Origin: JAYZQT01 sp964412235
GTDB taxonomy: Bacteria > Pseudomonadota > Alphaproteobacteria > MPNO01 > UBA830
Assembly (NCBI GenBank): GCA_964412235.1
Contig: CAYPNT010000003.1
Location: forward strand, 42,205-106,204
Direction of reading: 5' to 3'
DNA length: 64,000 nt
The stretch's first letter is position 1. The number at the start of each line of letters is the position of its first letter. A program made the position numbers and the translations under genes. Positions 8,679 to 17,647 of this stretch are shown in pieces. The notes beneath the pieces were generated by a model that had not been told where the DNA came from, did not search any database, and was given only the letters and a program-made list of their open reading frames with translations.

Positions 8679-10739
8679 CTAAGCGGCCCGCACCCAAATT
8701 GCCGTGTCGTGGAATACCGCTCCGCCATTTGGCCTCCCCGGGTCCGAACTTATAAGAAGATTAATTCCGATCCCTTCCTCAAAGGCATTGTTAGGCCATA
8801 TGCTTTCAATTACCACAACCCCACAATCAACCCCATCGAAAACTTGGCAATGTAATGTCAAATTCCCTCTCTCGTTACCAATTCTCACGCGGTCACCATC
8901 CGTGACCCCAAGGGTAATACAATCTTTTGGATTGATCATTAATGTAGGGCGTTGTTCATTACGAATGGAAGTATCAGTCTCTGTAAAACTGGTGTTAAGG
9001 TAGTTTCGCGATGGGGCTGTAATTAAACGGAAGGGTCTTGCCTCATGGACCTCGTCAATGATTTCACAAAAATCGGGCAAGCTCGAGAGTTCACTGTAAT
9101 TTGGGCCCAATTCTGCCCAGTTGGCACGGAAACGAAATTTGCCGCCCGGTTGCGGAAATCCGTTTAGGAAATGTCTCTCCTCGAATGTGGGGCTAATATC
9201 GATAAACCGTTTTTCCTTGAGATCTGCCGCACCGTCATATCCATTAGTTTTCAATACTTCGTCAATCACGTCCCACGCAGTCATCGTGAATGACCGGTGA
9301 TCGGCCCCTAGCCGAGTTGCCAGCCCACTCAACATGTCGTGATTGCTTCGAGCCTCTGCAAGCGGCTTAATGATTTGAGGACCAAGTTGCAGAAACGGTT
9401 GCCCGTAGGATGCATAAAGATCATCATGTTCAAGAAAGGTTGTCGCGGGAAGTACAATATCCGCGAGCTTCGCAGTATCCGTCAAAAACTGCTCGTGTAC
9501 GCATAGAAACATATCATCGCGCAATAGTCCTTGGCGCACTCGCCCTGATTCTGGAGCCACCACGGCAGGGTTTGAACTCTGTACCAGCATCGCCGTGACC
9601 GGTGGCCCATCGGACAGCGGTTCCCTTTCTCCAGCCAGAATAGGCCCAAGGCGCGACATATCAAGTTGGCGAATATGGGGATTTTCTTTACCTTGTATAA
9701 GTGAGAGATCCATGGAAAAATTATCTCCCGTCGACCCATAAAGGCCGGAGCCCGGATTTTTCCAGGCCCCCTTGACGGCGGGCAGACAACTTACAGCATG
9801 TAGCGACGATGCCCCGTTTCGAGAGCGCGAGAAGCCATATCCCAATCGAATCATTGACCGTTCTATGGAACCATAGTCAGCCGCAAACGCTTCTATTTCC
9901 TTAACAGAAACCCCCGTCAAAATAGAACTCCATTCAGGGCCTCGTGAGACAAGGTGTTCTTCGAGAGCTGGAGGATCATCCGTAAATTTGTTCATATAGT
10001 CTCTATCGGCAAAACCATCGCGAAACAAAACGTGCATAATTCCACAAGCCAGGGCAGCATCTGTACCGGGTCGCGGCCGAATATGCGTGTCAGCCTGTCG
10101 CGCAGTGGTTGTTAGATAAGGGTCAATGACAATTAATTTAGCTCCACGTTCTTTACGGGCACGACTTATGTGGCTCATCAAATTAATTTGAGTAAAGGCG
10201 GGGTTAGAACCCCAGATGACGATCAAGTCGGATTCCGCAAATTCCCGCGGGTCACAACCCTTCTGCGCACCAAGACCAGCCTTCATTCCTGCTAACATCA
10301 TTGATGAACAAATCGTGTTATGCTGGCGCGAATAGCCCATCGCATTTCGGAGACCTTGAACGCCATCACGTTGCACCTTACCCATTGTGCCAGCGTAATT
10401 ATACAGCCATACGGTTTCAGGGCCATATTTTTGGCCCGCTACAATATAGTTTTCAGCAACTATATCTAATGCCTCATTCCATGAAATCGCCTCAAAATCG
10501 GAGAGCGCGGAGTTAGCTGATTTTGGGCCTTTACGGCGGAGCGGTTGGGTCAATCTATTCGGGTGGTGAACACGTTCCGCATAGCGCGCCACCTTAGCAC
10601 AGACGACCCCAGCGGTATATTCGTTCGCGGAGGAACCACGAACTCGACCTATCGTGTGAGGGGTTTTTAGCTCTACGTCCAAAGTACAACTGCTAGCGCA
10701 ATCATGAGGGCAGACTGAATAGGCGATATCGAGAGGCAC
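8679..10739 (-). CDS. Molybdopterin-dependent oxidoreductase (DMSO reductase family)
   Basis: 686 aa. It starts at GTG (10739), with AAAGGAG about 8 bases upstream. The N-terminal [4Fe-4S] motif is CPHDCASSC plus a later cysteine in GVVCAKV. The molybdopterin-binding core follows, with SDLIVIWGSNPAFTQ, KLIVIDPYLTTTARQADTHIRPRPGTDAAL and VQSSNPAVVAPES, and a C-terminal dinucleotide-binding domain (PFRLITAPSRNYLNTSF). A candidate Mo-ligand cysteine lies in NTICSSMM. No twin-arginine signal is visible, so it is likely cytoplasmic. No FeS or membrane subunit flanks it. The substrate is unknown; the group includes formate dehydrogenase-like and uncharacterised anaerobic dehydrogenase-like proteins. 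Confidence 0.88.
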   Translation of the reverse strand: MPLDIAYSVCPHDCASSCTLDVELKTPHTIGRVRGSSANEYTAGVVCAKVARYAERVHHPNRLTQPLRRKGPKSANSALSDFEAISWNEALDIVAENYIVAGQKYGPETVWLYNYAGTMGKVQRDGVQGLRNAMGYSRQHNTICSSMMLAGMKAGLGAQKGCDPREFAESDLIVIWGSNPAFTQINLMSHISRARKERGAKLIVIDPYLTTTARQADTHIRPRPGTDAALACGIMHVLFRDGFADRDYMNKFTDDPPALEEHLVSRGPEWSSILTGVSVKEIEAFAADYGSIERSMIRLGYGFSRSRNGASSLHAVSCLPAVKGAWKNPGSGLYGSTGDNFSMDLSLIQGKENPHIRQLDMSRLGPILAGEREPLSDGPPVTAMLVQSSNPAVVAPESGRVRQGLLRDDMFLCVHEQFLTDTAKLADIVLPATTFLEHDDLYASYGQPFLQLGPQIIKPLAEARSNHDMLSGLATRLGADHRSFTMTAWDVIDEVLKTNGYDGAADLKEKRFIDISPTFEERHFLNGFPQPGGKFRFRANWAELGPNYSELSSLPDFCEIIDEVHEARPFRLITAPSRNYLNTSFTETDTSIRNEQRPTLMINPKDCITLGVTDGDRVRIGNERGNLTLHCQVFDGVDCGVVVIESIWPNNAFEEGIGINLLISSDPGRPNGGAVFHDTAIWVRAA

Positions 10740-10880
10740 GGACCTATCTCCTTTATATCTCAGTGCAGTCCTTAAATTTTAACCAATCAAAACCGTATGG
10801 TTTTACCCGATATGCCCGTGTATTCAAAACACCGAAAATACACAGGACTAAAAGTGCACGTTTGTAAAATACGAGAGGCC

Positions 10881-11864
10881 CTAACTAACCACTTCCCGCA
10901 TACCAGTTGCCGCAGATTTAATGATAGCCTCTAGAATTTGCGTGGCGTGGAGTATCTGATCTGGTGTTGCCGGAAAGTGATCACCACCCATACAATAACG
11001 GCTAAAAGCTTCCATCTGGTCCTTAATTGTGGGCAATCCCGGGTATTCATAACCGTCCCAGTTTTCAGAAATAACACTGCCATCGGTCTTTTGCGCTGTA
11101 AGCTGATCATGGCCATAGATACACCCCCAGCCGCCGGATCCAAATGCTCGGACTTGCCACAGGGACCCTGTCGCCGCGACTGTACCCAAGTAACCTAGCT
11201 GTCCGCCTTCAAAATCTAAAAGCACCCCCGTTGCATCATCAATATCGAAGGGCAATTCAACACGCCTGCTAACTGCTTGAACACTTGCCACACGTCCAAA
11301 GAGATTTACAAACATGTCAACCGCGTGAATACCAAGGGATGTCATCCCTCCCGCTGGGCTCTCATCACGGCTCTCGCGCCATTCGCCATTATAACCGACC
11401 ATATTAGCCGAAAAATTTCCTTCTATTTGGATCATTTTGCCCAACTCACCGGAGACTATCATTTCCTTTAATTTAATGGCATTAGGCGAAAATCTGCGAT
11501 TATGACCAATCGCGACTTTCAAGCCCTTTGATGATAGTGCATCAAGAGCGATGCTTGCATGATCACCAGTCAAACAAAATGGTTTCTCGCAAAATACGTG
11601 TTTGTTAGCGTCGACTGCCGCCATTATCTGATCGAAATGGACCGTGTGTGGAGAAGCGAGGACTACGGCTTCAACGTCGTCATCAGCCAAAACTTCTTCG
11701 TAGGTCTCGTATAACCGTATACTTTTTTCCTCGGCATAACTAGCGACCTTCGATAGGGTCCGGGTAGTACCAGCAATAAATTTAATCTCCTCACTACTCC
11801 CGGACACGGAATTTATAAGCGTTTGTCCCCATCGACCCATACCCACAATGGCCACGTTGAACAT
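10881..11864 (-). CDS. Gfo/Idh/MocA family NAD(P)-dependent oxidoreductase
   Basis: 327 aa from the second of two adjacent ATGs; AAAGGAGG is ideally spaced from 11864 and too close to 11867. The N-terminal Rossmann fold shows VAIVGMGRWGQ, followed by VVLASPHTVHFDQIMAA and the family motif HVFCEKPF (EKP with the catalytic lysine). The C-terminal half has SPAGGMTSLGIHAVDMFVNLFG, where the histidine helps substrate binding. Members oxidise sugars, inositols or similar polyols. It follows the aldehyde dehydrogenase by only 23 bp on the same strand, so the two are probably co-transcribed. The substrate is not predictable from sequence alone. Confidence 0.93.
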   Translation of the reverse strand: MFNVAIVGMGRWGQTLINSVSGSSEEIKFIAGTTRTLSKVASYAEEKSIRLYETYEEVLADDDVEAVVLASPHTVHFDQIMAAVDANKHVFCEKPFCLTGDHASIALDALSSKGLKVAIGHNRRFSPNAIKLKEMIVSGELGKMIQIEGNFSANMVGYNGEWRESRDESPAGGMTSLGIHAVDMFVNLFGRVASVQAVSRRVELPFDIDDATGVLLDFEGGQLGYLGTVAATGSLWQVRAFGSGGWGCIYGHDQLTAQKTDGSVISENWDGYEYPGLPTIKDQMEAFSRYCMGGDHFPATPDQILHATQILEAIIKSAATGMREVVS

Positions 11865-11887
11865 CATCGCCTCCTTTACGTAATTTT

Positions 11888-13405
11888 TTATTCAGCGGCG
11901 TCACGAGGAACTAACATATCGTACCACGGCTTGTTTTCTCGCGTTTTCGCATCATCAACATGCAATGCTTTGACCTCGGTATATTCGTTCATACCTTCCT
12001 CTCCAAATTCGCGGCCAATGCCCGATTGTTTGTAGCCACCAAATGGCATTTTTTCCGAAAGCAAGTGCCAGTCGTTAATCCACACTGTGCCTGTCCGCAT
12101 CCTCCCGGCAACAGCCCGTGCTCTCTCAATATCCTCTGACCAAACACCACCCCCTAAACCAAATATGGAATCGTTAGCGATTTCGACGGCTTCGTCTTCA
12201 TCCTGGTATTTCATAACACAGAGTACGGGTCCGAAGATTTCTTCCTGGGCTATGACCATGTCGTTAGTTACATCAGTAAATACCGTCGGTTTAATAAAGT
12301 ACCCATTGGCGAGATCGCCATCGACCGCCCGTTCGCCGCCACATACCAATTTTGCGCCTTCGGCCTTTCCTTTTTCGATATAATCAAGGACCGTATTCAT
12401 GTGGTTTTCGGAAACAACCGGTCCCACCTTTGTATCTTTATCTAGGGGATCACCTAATGGCAAAGAATTCAGCTTAGCCACCATCTGCCCTACAAAGTCG
12501 TCATGTTGACTAGCGGGCAACAGCAGTCGGGTCCCTGATTCACAGACCTGGCCCTGATGGTAGAATGACGCAAAAATTGATCCGTCTATCGCGATGTCCC
12601 AGTTGGCGTCGTGGAGAACAATGTTGGGTGACTTACCACCACATTCAAGCGTTACCTTTTTCAAGGTACCCGAGGCCTTGGCCATAATGTCTTTTCCGAC
12701 TTCTGTCGAACCCGTAAAAGCAACCTTATCTACATCGGTGCTCGTCGTAAGGGTTTCACCAATTGTTCCACCAGGCCCCGAAATGATGTTGATTACACCA
12801 GGCGGAAAACCGCATTCATCAATTATTCTTGCTAGTTCCATTGCGGACAAGGGCGTATCAGATGCGGGCTTCAGTACAATCGTGTTACCGGTCCCCAACG
12901 CAGGCCCGAGTTTCCATACGGCCATCATCAAAGGAAAATTCCAGGGAATGATCGATGCGCAAACGCCCATTGGTTCACGAATAGTATAATTGTAAGACCG
13001 TCCAGGTCGCGACATCCCCTCAATTTCTTTTGGTTCAGAATTGTAATTTTTCGCCATTTCGCCAAAATAATTCATCTGGCGCTGACCTAAGAACGCATCC
13101 GCACCTGTTTTGGCTATCGTTCCACCAGAATCAAGTGATTCAAGACGTGCTAAGTCTTTCATCCGTTCTTTCATTTTGGCTGCCAAATCACAGATTAGTT
13201 CACTGCGGTCTGCTCCGCTCATACGTGGCCACGGACCATTATCGAACGCTTCGCGAGCCGCCGCTATGGCCGCTTTTGCGTCCCCTACACCGGCGACGGG
13301 AATATTGGCAATTGGTTGGCTGTTCCACGGGTTTAAAGTAGGCTTTGTAGCCCCACCTTCCGCGTCAACAAATTTACCTCCGATGTATAGTTGATAAGTG
13401 TCCAT
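11888..13405 (-). CDS. NAD(P)-dependent aldehyde dehydrogenase
   Basis: 505 aa of the ALDH superfamily. The amide-forming and proton-relay region IIPWNFPLMMAVWKLGPAL, the cofactor turn FTGSTEVGKDI, the general-base glutamate in LECGGKSPNIV and the catalytic cysteine in GQVCESGTRLLL are all present. It ends with the usual PFGGYKQSGIGREFG. It resembles betaine/phenylacetaldehyde-type ALDH rather than BoxD, the semialdehyde dehydrogenase of the box pathway. It is transcribed away from the enoyl-CoA hydratase operon and shares its upstream region. It may oxidise an aldehyde released by the neighbouring retro-aldolase-like pair; that link is inference. Confidence 0.94.
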   Translation of the reverse strand: MDTYQLYIGGKFVDAEGGATKPTLNPWNSQPIANIPVAGVGDAKAAIAAAREAFDNGPWPRMSGADRSELICDLAAKMKERMKDLARLESLDSGGTIAKTGADAFLGQRQMNYFGEMAKNYNSEPKEIEGMSRPGRSYNYTIREPMGVCASIIPWNFPLMMAVWKLGPALGTGNTIVLKPASDTPLSAMELARIIDECGFPPGVINIISGPGGTIGETLTTSTDVDKVAFTGSTEVGKDIMAKASGTLKKVTLECGGKSPNIVLHDANWDIAIDGSIFASFYHQGQVCESGTRLLLPASQHDDFVGQMVAKLNSLPLGDPLDKDTKVGPVVSENHMNTVLDYIEKGKAEGAKLVCGGERAVDGDLANGYFIKPTVFTDVTNDMVIAQEEIFGPVLCVMKYQDEDEAVEIANDSIFGLGGGVWSEDIERARAVAGRMRTGTVWINDWHLLSEKMPFGGYKQSGIGREFGEEGMNEYTEVKALHVDDAKTRENKPWYDMLVPRDAAE

Positions 13406-13597
13406 GTCCCGCTGTCCTTGAAGTTGATTTATTGTTGGGAACTTATCTCAGGGACGCATAGGCGTCCACCACGACGAACAATTCAGGATTGCCCTTTGAC
13501 TTGCGCCCGCTGCATCGGCAAAATCGGCGAAGTGAATGAAAACAGGCGTAAAAATCGCCAACCCTGGTCAATTCAAACATTAAAAACGGGAATAGAT

Positions 13598-14443
13598 ATG
13601 GCGCGAAAGCTGCAATCCTTTAGCCGCCCAAAAGGTGGTTCGTTGAGGAAATCCTACAACACAATAATCGTCAAACGCCGGAAAGGCGCTCTTGAAATCC
13701 AGTTTAATAGACCGGACAGGCTTAATACGATTACAGAGGAGATGGCTGACGATATTATGCATGCGATGGACGTCGTTGAACTAGATCGAAAGACTATTGC
13801 CGTAGTTCTGATGGGTGATCAACGCGCGTTCTGTGCGGGCGCCGACTTAGGGGGTTTCAAAGACCTTGTTGACGATCGCTACGATAACTATCGTGCACGC
13901 TATAACCAACGGCGCAATCGGTTATTATATCGCTTCCTGATGAATTATACTAAACCGGTGATCGCCGCAGTGGAGGGGTATTGTTTAGGTGGCGGGTTTG
14001 AGATTGCCATGCTGTCCGACTTCATCATAGCGGGCCAGAAAGCTAGTTTTGGGTTGCCGGAGGGAAAACACAGTCTTATTCCGGGAGCAGGGGGAACCCA
14101 AAATCTCCCGCGCTTGATTGGTGCTCCGTTAGCGAAGGAATTAATTTGGACCGGCAGAAGAATTTCCGCTTCGGATGCGAAGGAATTTCGGATTGTAAAT
14201 CATGTTGTAGAGCCCGGAAAAGCCCTCGCTAGAACACGAGAAATTATCGAAGAAATGAAGGGGGTTGGGCCATTGGCGACTATGATGTCTAAGCAGGCCA
14301 TCAACCGCGGGCGCGATATGACCCTACAGCAGGGTTTCCAACAGGAATCTGACCTCGCTTACATGCTATCATGGGCCGATGACCGGGCAGAGGGCCTGGA
14401 GGCTTTTTCGGAACGCCGGAAACCCGATTTCAAAGGACAATAA
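13598..14443 (+). CDS. Enoyl-CoA hydratase/isomerase family protein
   Basis: 281 aa from the ATG at 13598 (MARKLQSF). An in-frame start about 200 bp upstream would overlap the divergent aldehyde dehydrogenase and add a sequence unlike the family, so it was not chosen. The oxyanion-hole motifs are RAFCAGADLGGF and EGYCLGGGFEIAM, and both crotonase glutamates appear to be retained (in FEIAM and LPEGKHSLIPGAGGTQ). The predicted reaction is hydration of a 2-enoyl-CoA. It is the first gene of a six-gene plus-strand operon with a 19 bp gap to the thiolase-like gene. The 190-bp region shared with the divergent aldehyde dehydrogenase must hold the promoters. Confidence 0.92.
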   Translation: MARKLQSFSRPKGGSLRKSYNTIIVKRRKGALEIQFNRPDRLNTITEEMADDIMHAMDVVELDRKTIAVVLMGDQRAFCAGADLGGFKDLVDDRYDNYRARYNQRRNRLLYRFLMNYTKPVIAAVEGYCLGGGFEIAMLSDFIIAGQKASFGLPEGKHSLIPGAGGTQNLPRLIGAPLAKELIWTGRRISASDAKEFRIVNHVVEPGKALARTREIIEEMKGVGPLATMMSKQAINRGRDMTLQQGFQQESDLAYMLSWADDRAEGLEAFSERRKPDFKGQ

Positions 14444-14461
14444 GTACAAAGGAATAAAATA

Positions 14462-15643
14462 ATGGCTCGAAGCTTTTTAGCCGACAAGGACATCTGCATT
14501 GTCGCCTACGGGGAGACGAAAATCGAGAGACGGGGAGGAAGATCCGCTTACGAGATAGCAGCGGAGGTAGCGGAGCAACTCTATAAAAAAACAAAGCTTG
14601 GACCTTCTGATATCGACGGCGTTACGTTTTGCGTGCCGTTGAGTGAATGCGCAAATCCATTTTGGTCTGGATACGCGACAGAATACCTTGGAATTTCGGC
14701 GCGGTGGCTTCAAACAAGTGATATTGGCGGTGCTTCCGCTATTGGCAACGTAGCCCGTGCCGCAATGGCCATTAAATCTGGGCTTTGCGAAACTGTGATG
14801 GTTATGGGGGCCGACGCTCCTTCAAGCCAATGGCGGGCCTATTATGGTAGTTACCGCAACGAGTTCTGGGATCCTGTCGGTGTACAGGGTCCACCCGGCG
14901 CGTTTGGTCTACTAATGAACCGGTACGAACATGAATTCGGGCTTGATTTTGAAGGTTTAGGTGCCCTGGCGGTTGCGCAGAGAAACGGTGCTATTAAGAA
15001 TCCGAATGCATATGAGAAGTTGCGCCAAAAAATAACGGTCGATGATTACATTAATTCACGACAGGTTTCATCACCGCTCCGGTTGCTCGACTCAGTAATG
15101 TGGTGTGACGGCGGTAACGGACTAATTATGATGAAAACAAGCCGCGCTCGAAAATTAGGTCTGACTGACCGGGTGTACCCGGTCGCGTATGATGAGGTCT
15201 CTAATTACGACTGCGCCAATCAAACACCAGACATAATCGCCACCGGGCATTCGGTTACGGGTCCCTCAGCACTTAGACAGGCGAAGATCAAACCAAAAGA
15301 TGTAGACATGTTCCATCCCTACGACGATTTTCTGTTTGCGGTTATGCTAAAAACTGAACAGTGTGGATTTGCAAAAAAAGGGCAAGGGTCCCAATTTTTG
15401 CGAGACCACGACTTAGGACCCAAAGGCGATTTACCCCTAAACACAGGGGGTGGACAGATAAGCTGCGGTCAGCCTGGCCTTGCGGGAGGCGGCATCAACC
15501 TTGTTGAAGCGGTTCGACAACTAATGGGAGGGGCCGGTCGTCGGCAAGTCCCGAGCCCAAGAAACGCATTGGTAACCGGTATCGGCGTCATTCCATACGG
15601 CCGAAATTGGGGATCAGCAAATGCAATGGTTCTTGTAAATTAG
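14462..15643 (+). CDS. Thiolase-like (SCP2/Ltp2-type) protein lacking the nucleophilic cysteine
   Basis: 393 aa with the thiolase fold markers AYGETKIERRGGRSAYEIAAE, MVMGADAPS, and C-terminal HPYDDF and LPLNTGGGQISCGQPGLAGGG. At the place where thiolases have the acyl-accepting cysteine, this protein reads TSDIGGASAIGN with no Cys. That is typical of the lipid-transfer/SCP2-like branch, including Ltp2 aldolases, which act in complex with a DUF35 partner. The next gene, 3 bp downstream, is exactly such a DUF35 protein. I infer a retro-aldol or Claisen-type C-C cleaving enzyme acting on a beta-hydroxyacyl-CoA made by the upstream hydratase. A GAATAAA site precedes the ATG. Confidence 0.88.
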   Translation: MARSFLADKDICIVAYGETKIERRGGRSAYEIAAEVAEQLYKKTKLGPSDIDGVTFCVPLSECANPFWSGYATEYLGISARWLQTSDIGGASAIGNVARAAMAIKSGLCETVMVMGADAPSSQWRAYYGSYRNEFWDPVGVQGPPGAFGLLMNRYEHEFGLDFEGLGALAVAQRNGAIKNPNAYEKLRQKITVDDYINSRQVSSPLRLLDSVMWCDGGNGLIMMKTSRARKLGLTDRVYPVAYDEVSNYDCANQTPDIIATGHSVTGPSALRQAKIKPKDVDMFHPYDDFLFAVMLKTEQCGFAKKGQGSQFLRDHDLGPKGDLPLNTGGGQISCGQPGLAGGGINLVEAVRQLMGGAGRRQVPSPRNALVTGIGVIPYGRNWGSANAMVLVN

Positions 15644-15652
15644 GAAATGACA

Positions 15653-16099
15653 ATGGCTAAACTAAACACTAAACCGCGCCCAACGCCCCAGCCCACACCT
15701 ACAACGCAAGCATTCTGGGATGGAGCGAAAAAAGGAAAACTAATGCTTCAATGGGACCCCAGGTCTCGTAAGTATCAATTTTGGCCAAGATCAAACAGTG
15801 TTCGGACTGGCCGCCGCAACCTTCGTTGGCAAGCCACTTCTGGGCGAGGAGAATTGTACTCGTATACTATTACACACGTCCCCTCGCCGGGCTTTGAGGC
15901 AAACGCTCCCTACGTTATTGGGCTCGTGGAATTAGATGAAGGCGTTCGGATGATCGCGAACTTGGTCAACGTAACGCCCGACGAGATTAATATTGGTATG
16001 CGCCTGAAGGTTGCGTGGGAAAAACTGAACGACGACATCACTTATTTTGCGTTTGAGCCTGAGAAAGGCCGACGACGCAAAGCAGTATCAAAACGGTGA
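15653..16099 (+). CDS. DUF35 / OB-fold acyl-CoA-binding partner without zinc-ribbon cysteines
   Basis: 148 aa from the ATG at 15653, preceded by AGGA at suitable spacing (an ATG 6 bp upstream is less well placed). N-terminal helix FWDGAKKGKLMLQW leads into a rubredoxin-like turn (DPRSRKYQFWPR), where the usual four zinc cysteines are absent. The OB domain follows: GRGELYSYTITHVPSPGF, then APYVIGLVELDEGVRMIANLVN. DUF35 proteins bind acyl-CoA and complete the active site of SCP2-thiolase-like aldolases such as Ltp2-ChsH2. Placement directly after such a thiolase supports an obligate heteromer. The protein ends in a very basic tail (GRRRKAVSKR). Confidence 0.88.
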   Translation: MAKLNTKPRPTPQPTPTTQAFWDGAKKGKLMLQWDPRSRKYQFWPRSNSVRTGRRNLRWQATSGRGELYSYTITHVPSPGFEANAPYVIGLVELDEGVRMIANLVNVTPDEINIGMRLKVAWEKLNDDITYFAFEPEKGRRRKAVSKR

Positions 16100-16105
16100 T
16101 TTAAT

Positions 16106-17647
16106 TTGAAACTTTCGTCCCTTATTGCAAATAGTGCGTTTCGGTATCCAGAGCACGAGGCCATTGTCTGCGGACAACGCCGGATAACGTTTAGCGAATT
16201 GAATGAAAATGCTAACCGGCTCGCAGATGCATACTTAAAGCGAGGAATGAAAACAGGTGATCGCTTAGCATTGTTTTTGCCAAACAGTGCACAACTCATA
16301 GAAGCGATGTGCGGCGCCGCAAAATCGGGGGGAATAATAGTGCCAATCGCCACGCGATTGGCCGCTCCAGAAGTAACCTATATTTTAAACGACTGTGAAC
16401 CATGGTTGGTTGGGTTTACTCCAGACCATAGAGAACTTATTTCAGAAGCCGTTAAAACACTTGACGACCCTCTTCTGGTTGTCTTCGGCGATGAAGCCAG
16501 AGAAGGTGAAATTAGGTTCAAGGACCTTTTGACAGAGGGCGCAAACATGACTCCAGCACCCCTACCTACAGAACCCGACACCCTAATGTTAAGTTACACG
16601 TCCGGAACAACCGGCCGTCCCAAGGGGGCACTTGCGACCAATACCGGTATGGTGCTCACGGGTGGGTATATGAACTCCACGGAGTGGGGTCTCACTCCCG
16701 ACGATAGGGTGCTCGCAACAACGCCAATGGCCCACAGAACTGGTTTAGGTCGCGTCGCAAATGCTGTGTGTTGTGGCTGCACCGTAGTCGTTATGGAAAA
16801 GTTTGACCCTGTGACCGCTATCGACATTATCGAGCAAGAAAACATTACGATGATTGGATTAGTTCCCACTATAGCTCGACTTTTAATACCCGAGATCGAA
16901 AAGCGGCCTAATGCCGTTACAACGGTGCGGCTTATGGTTGCAACAGGTGAGGCGTTCCCTGTCGACCTCAAGGTTCGTCTTGCCACAGCAGCACCAAATA
17001 TTGGATTATACACGTTCTTTGCTCAAACCGAGGCGGGCTTTGTTACGGGGCTGCGACCAGAAGAACAGGCCTCCCATCCAGAATCTTGTGGGCGGCCCGT
17101 TCCTTCAGTTGATGTAATGATTGTTGATGAAAACCTCTGTGAAGTAGCACGGGGCGAAATTGGTGAAATTTTGTGCCGATGTGGTGGGCCCGGAATAATG
17201 TCGATGCCGGAATACTGGAAAAACCCTGAAGCAACAAAGTCAGCATTTCATCAAGGGTGGTTGCGAACCGGCGACCTAGGTAAGATGGACAGCGAGGACT
17301 ACGTATACTTTATAGACCGAGCTAAGGACATGATAGTCTCCGGGGGCCTAAACATCTATTCGCGCGAAGTTGAAGATGCATTGGAGACCCATAAAGCAGT
17401 TAATGAAGCTGCTGTTGTCCCCGTGCCCGATCCGAAATTTGGCGAATCTGTGTTCGCGTTCGTAACATTTGAACAGGGCCGGTCCGCGAGCAAGGCGGAA
17501 CTTATAGAACACTGTAGATCACAAATTGCGAGTTATAAAAAGCCTAGTTTTATAAAACAGATTGACGCTCTACCGCGTAACAGCACAGGAAAAGTCGTGA
17601 AAGTTCTGTTGCGGGAACAAGCCGCGGAGGAAGTTTTAAAAAACTAA
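16106..17647 (+). CDS. Acyl-CoA synthetase (AMP-forming ligase)
   Basis: 513 aa, probably starting at TTG (16106), with GGTGA upstream and no ATG nearby. ANL-superfamily motifs are complete: P-loop YTSGTTGRPKGAL, the hinge GWLRTGDLGKMD and the C-terminal lysine in PRNSTGKVVKVL. It activates a carboxylic acid to its CoA thioester through an acyl-adenylate. The gene overlaps the acyl-CoA dehydrogenase by one base (TAATG). It would be the entry enzyme for the operon. Medium-chain, cyclic or aryl acids are all possible; the sequence does not discriminate. Confidence 0.93.
   Translation: MKLSSLIANSAFRYPEHEAIVCGQRRITFSELNENANRLADAYLKRGMKTGDRLALFLPNSAQLIEAMCGAAKSGGIIVPIATRLAAPEVTYILNDCEPWLVGFTPDHRELISEAVKTLDDPLLVVFGDEAREGEIRFKDLLTEGANMTPAPLPTEPDTLMLSYTSGTTGRPKGALATNTGMVLTGGYMNSTEWGLTPDDRVLATTPMAHRTGLGRVANAVCCGCTVVVMEKFDPVTAIDIIEQENITMIGLVPTIARLLIPEIEKRPNAVTTVRLMVATGEAFPVDLKVRLATAAPNIGLYTFFAQTEAGFVTGLRPEEQASHPESCGRPVPSVDVMIVDENLCEVARGEIGEILCRCGGPGIMSMPEYWKNPEATKSAFHQGWLRTGDLGKMDSEDYVYFIDRAKDMIVSGGLNIYSREVEDALETHKAVNEAAVVPVPDPKFGESVFAFVTFEQGRSASKAELIEHCRSQIASYKKPSFIKQIDALPRNSTGKVVKVLLREQAAEEVLKN

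Noticed and set aside
13391..13597. A longer N-terminus for the enoyl-CoA hydratase
   Set aside because: It would overlap the divergent aldehyde dehydrogenase start, has no similarity to the family, and a normal family start follows at 13598.
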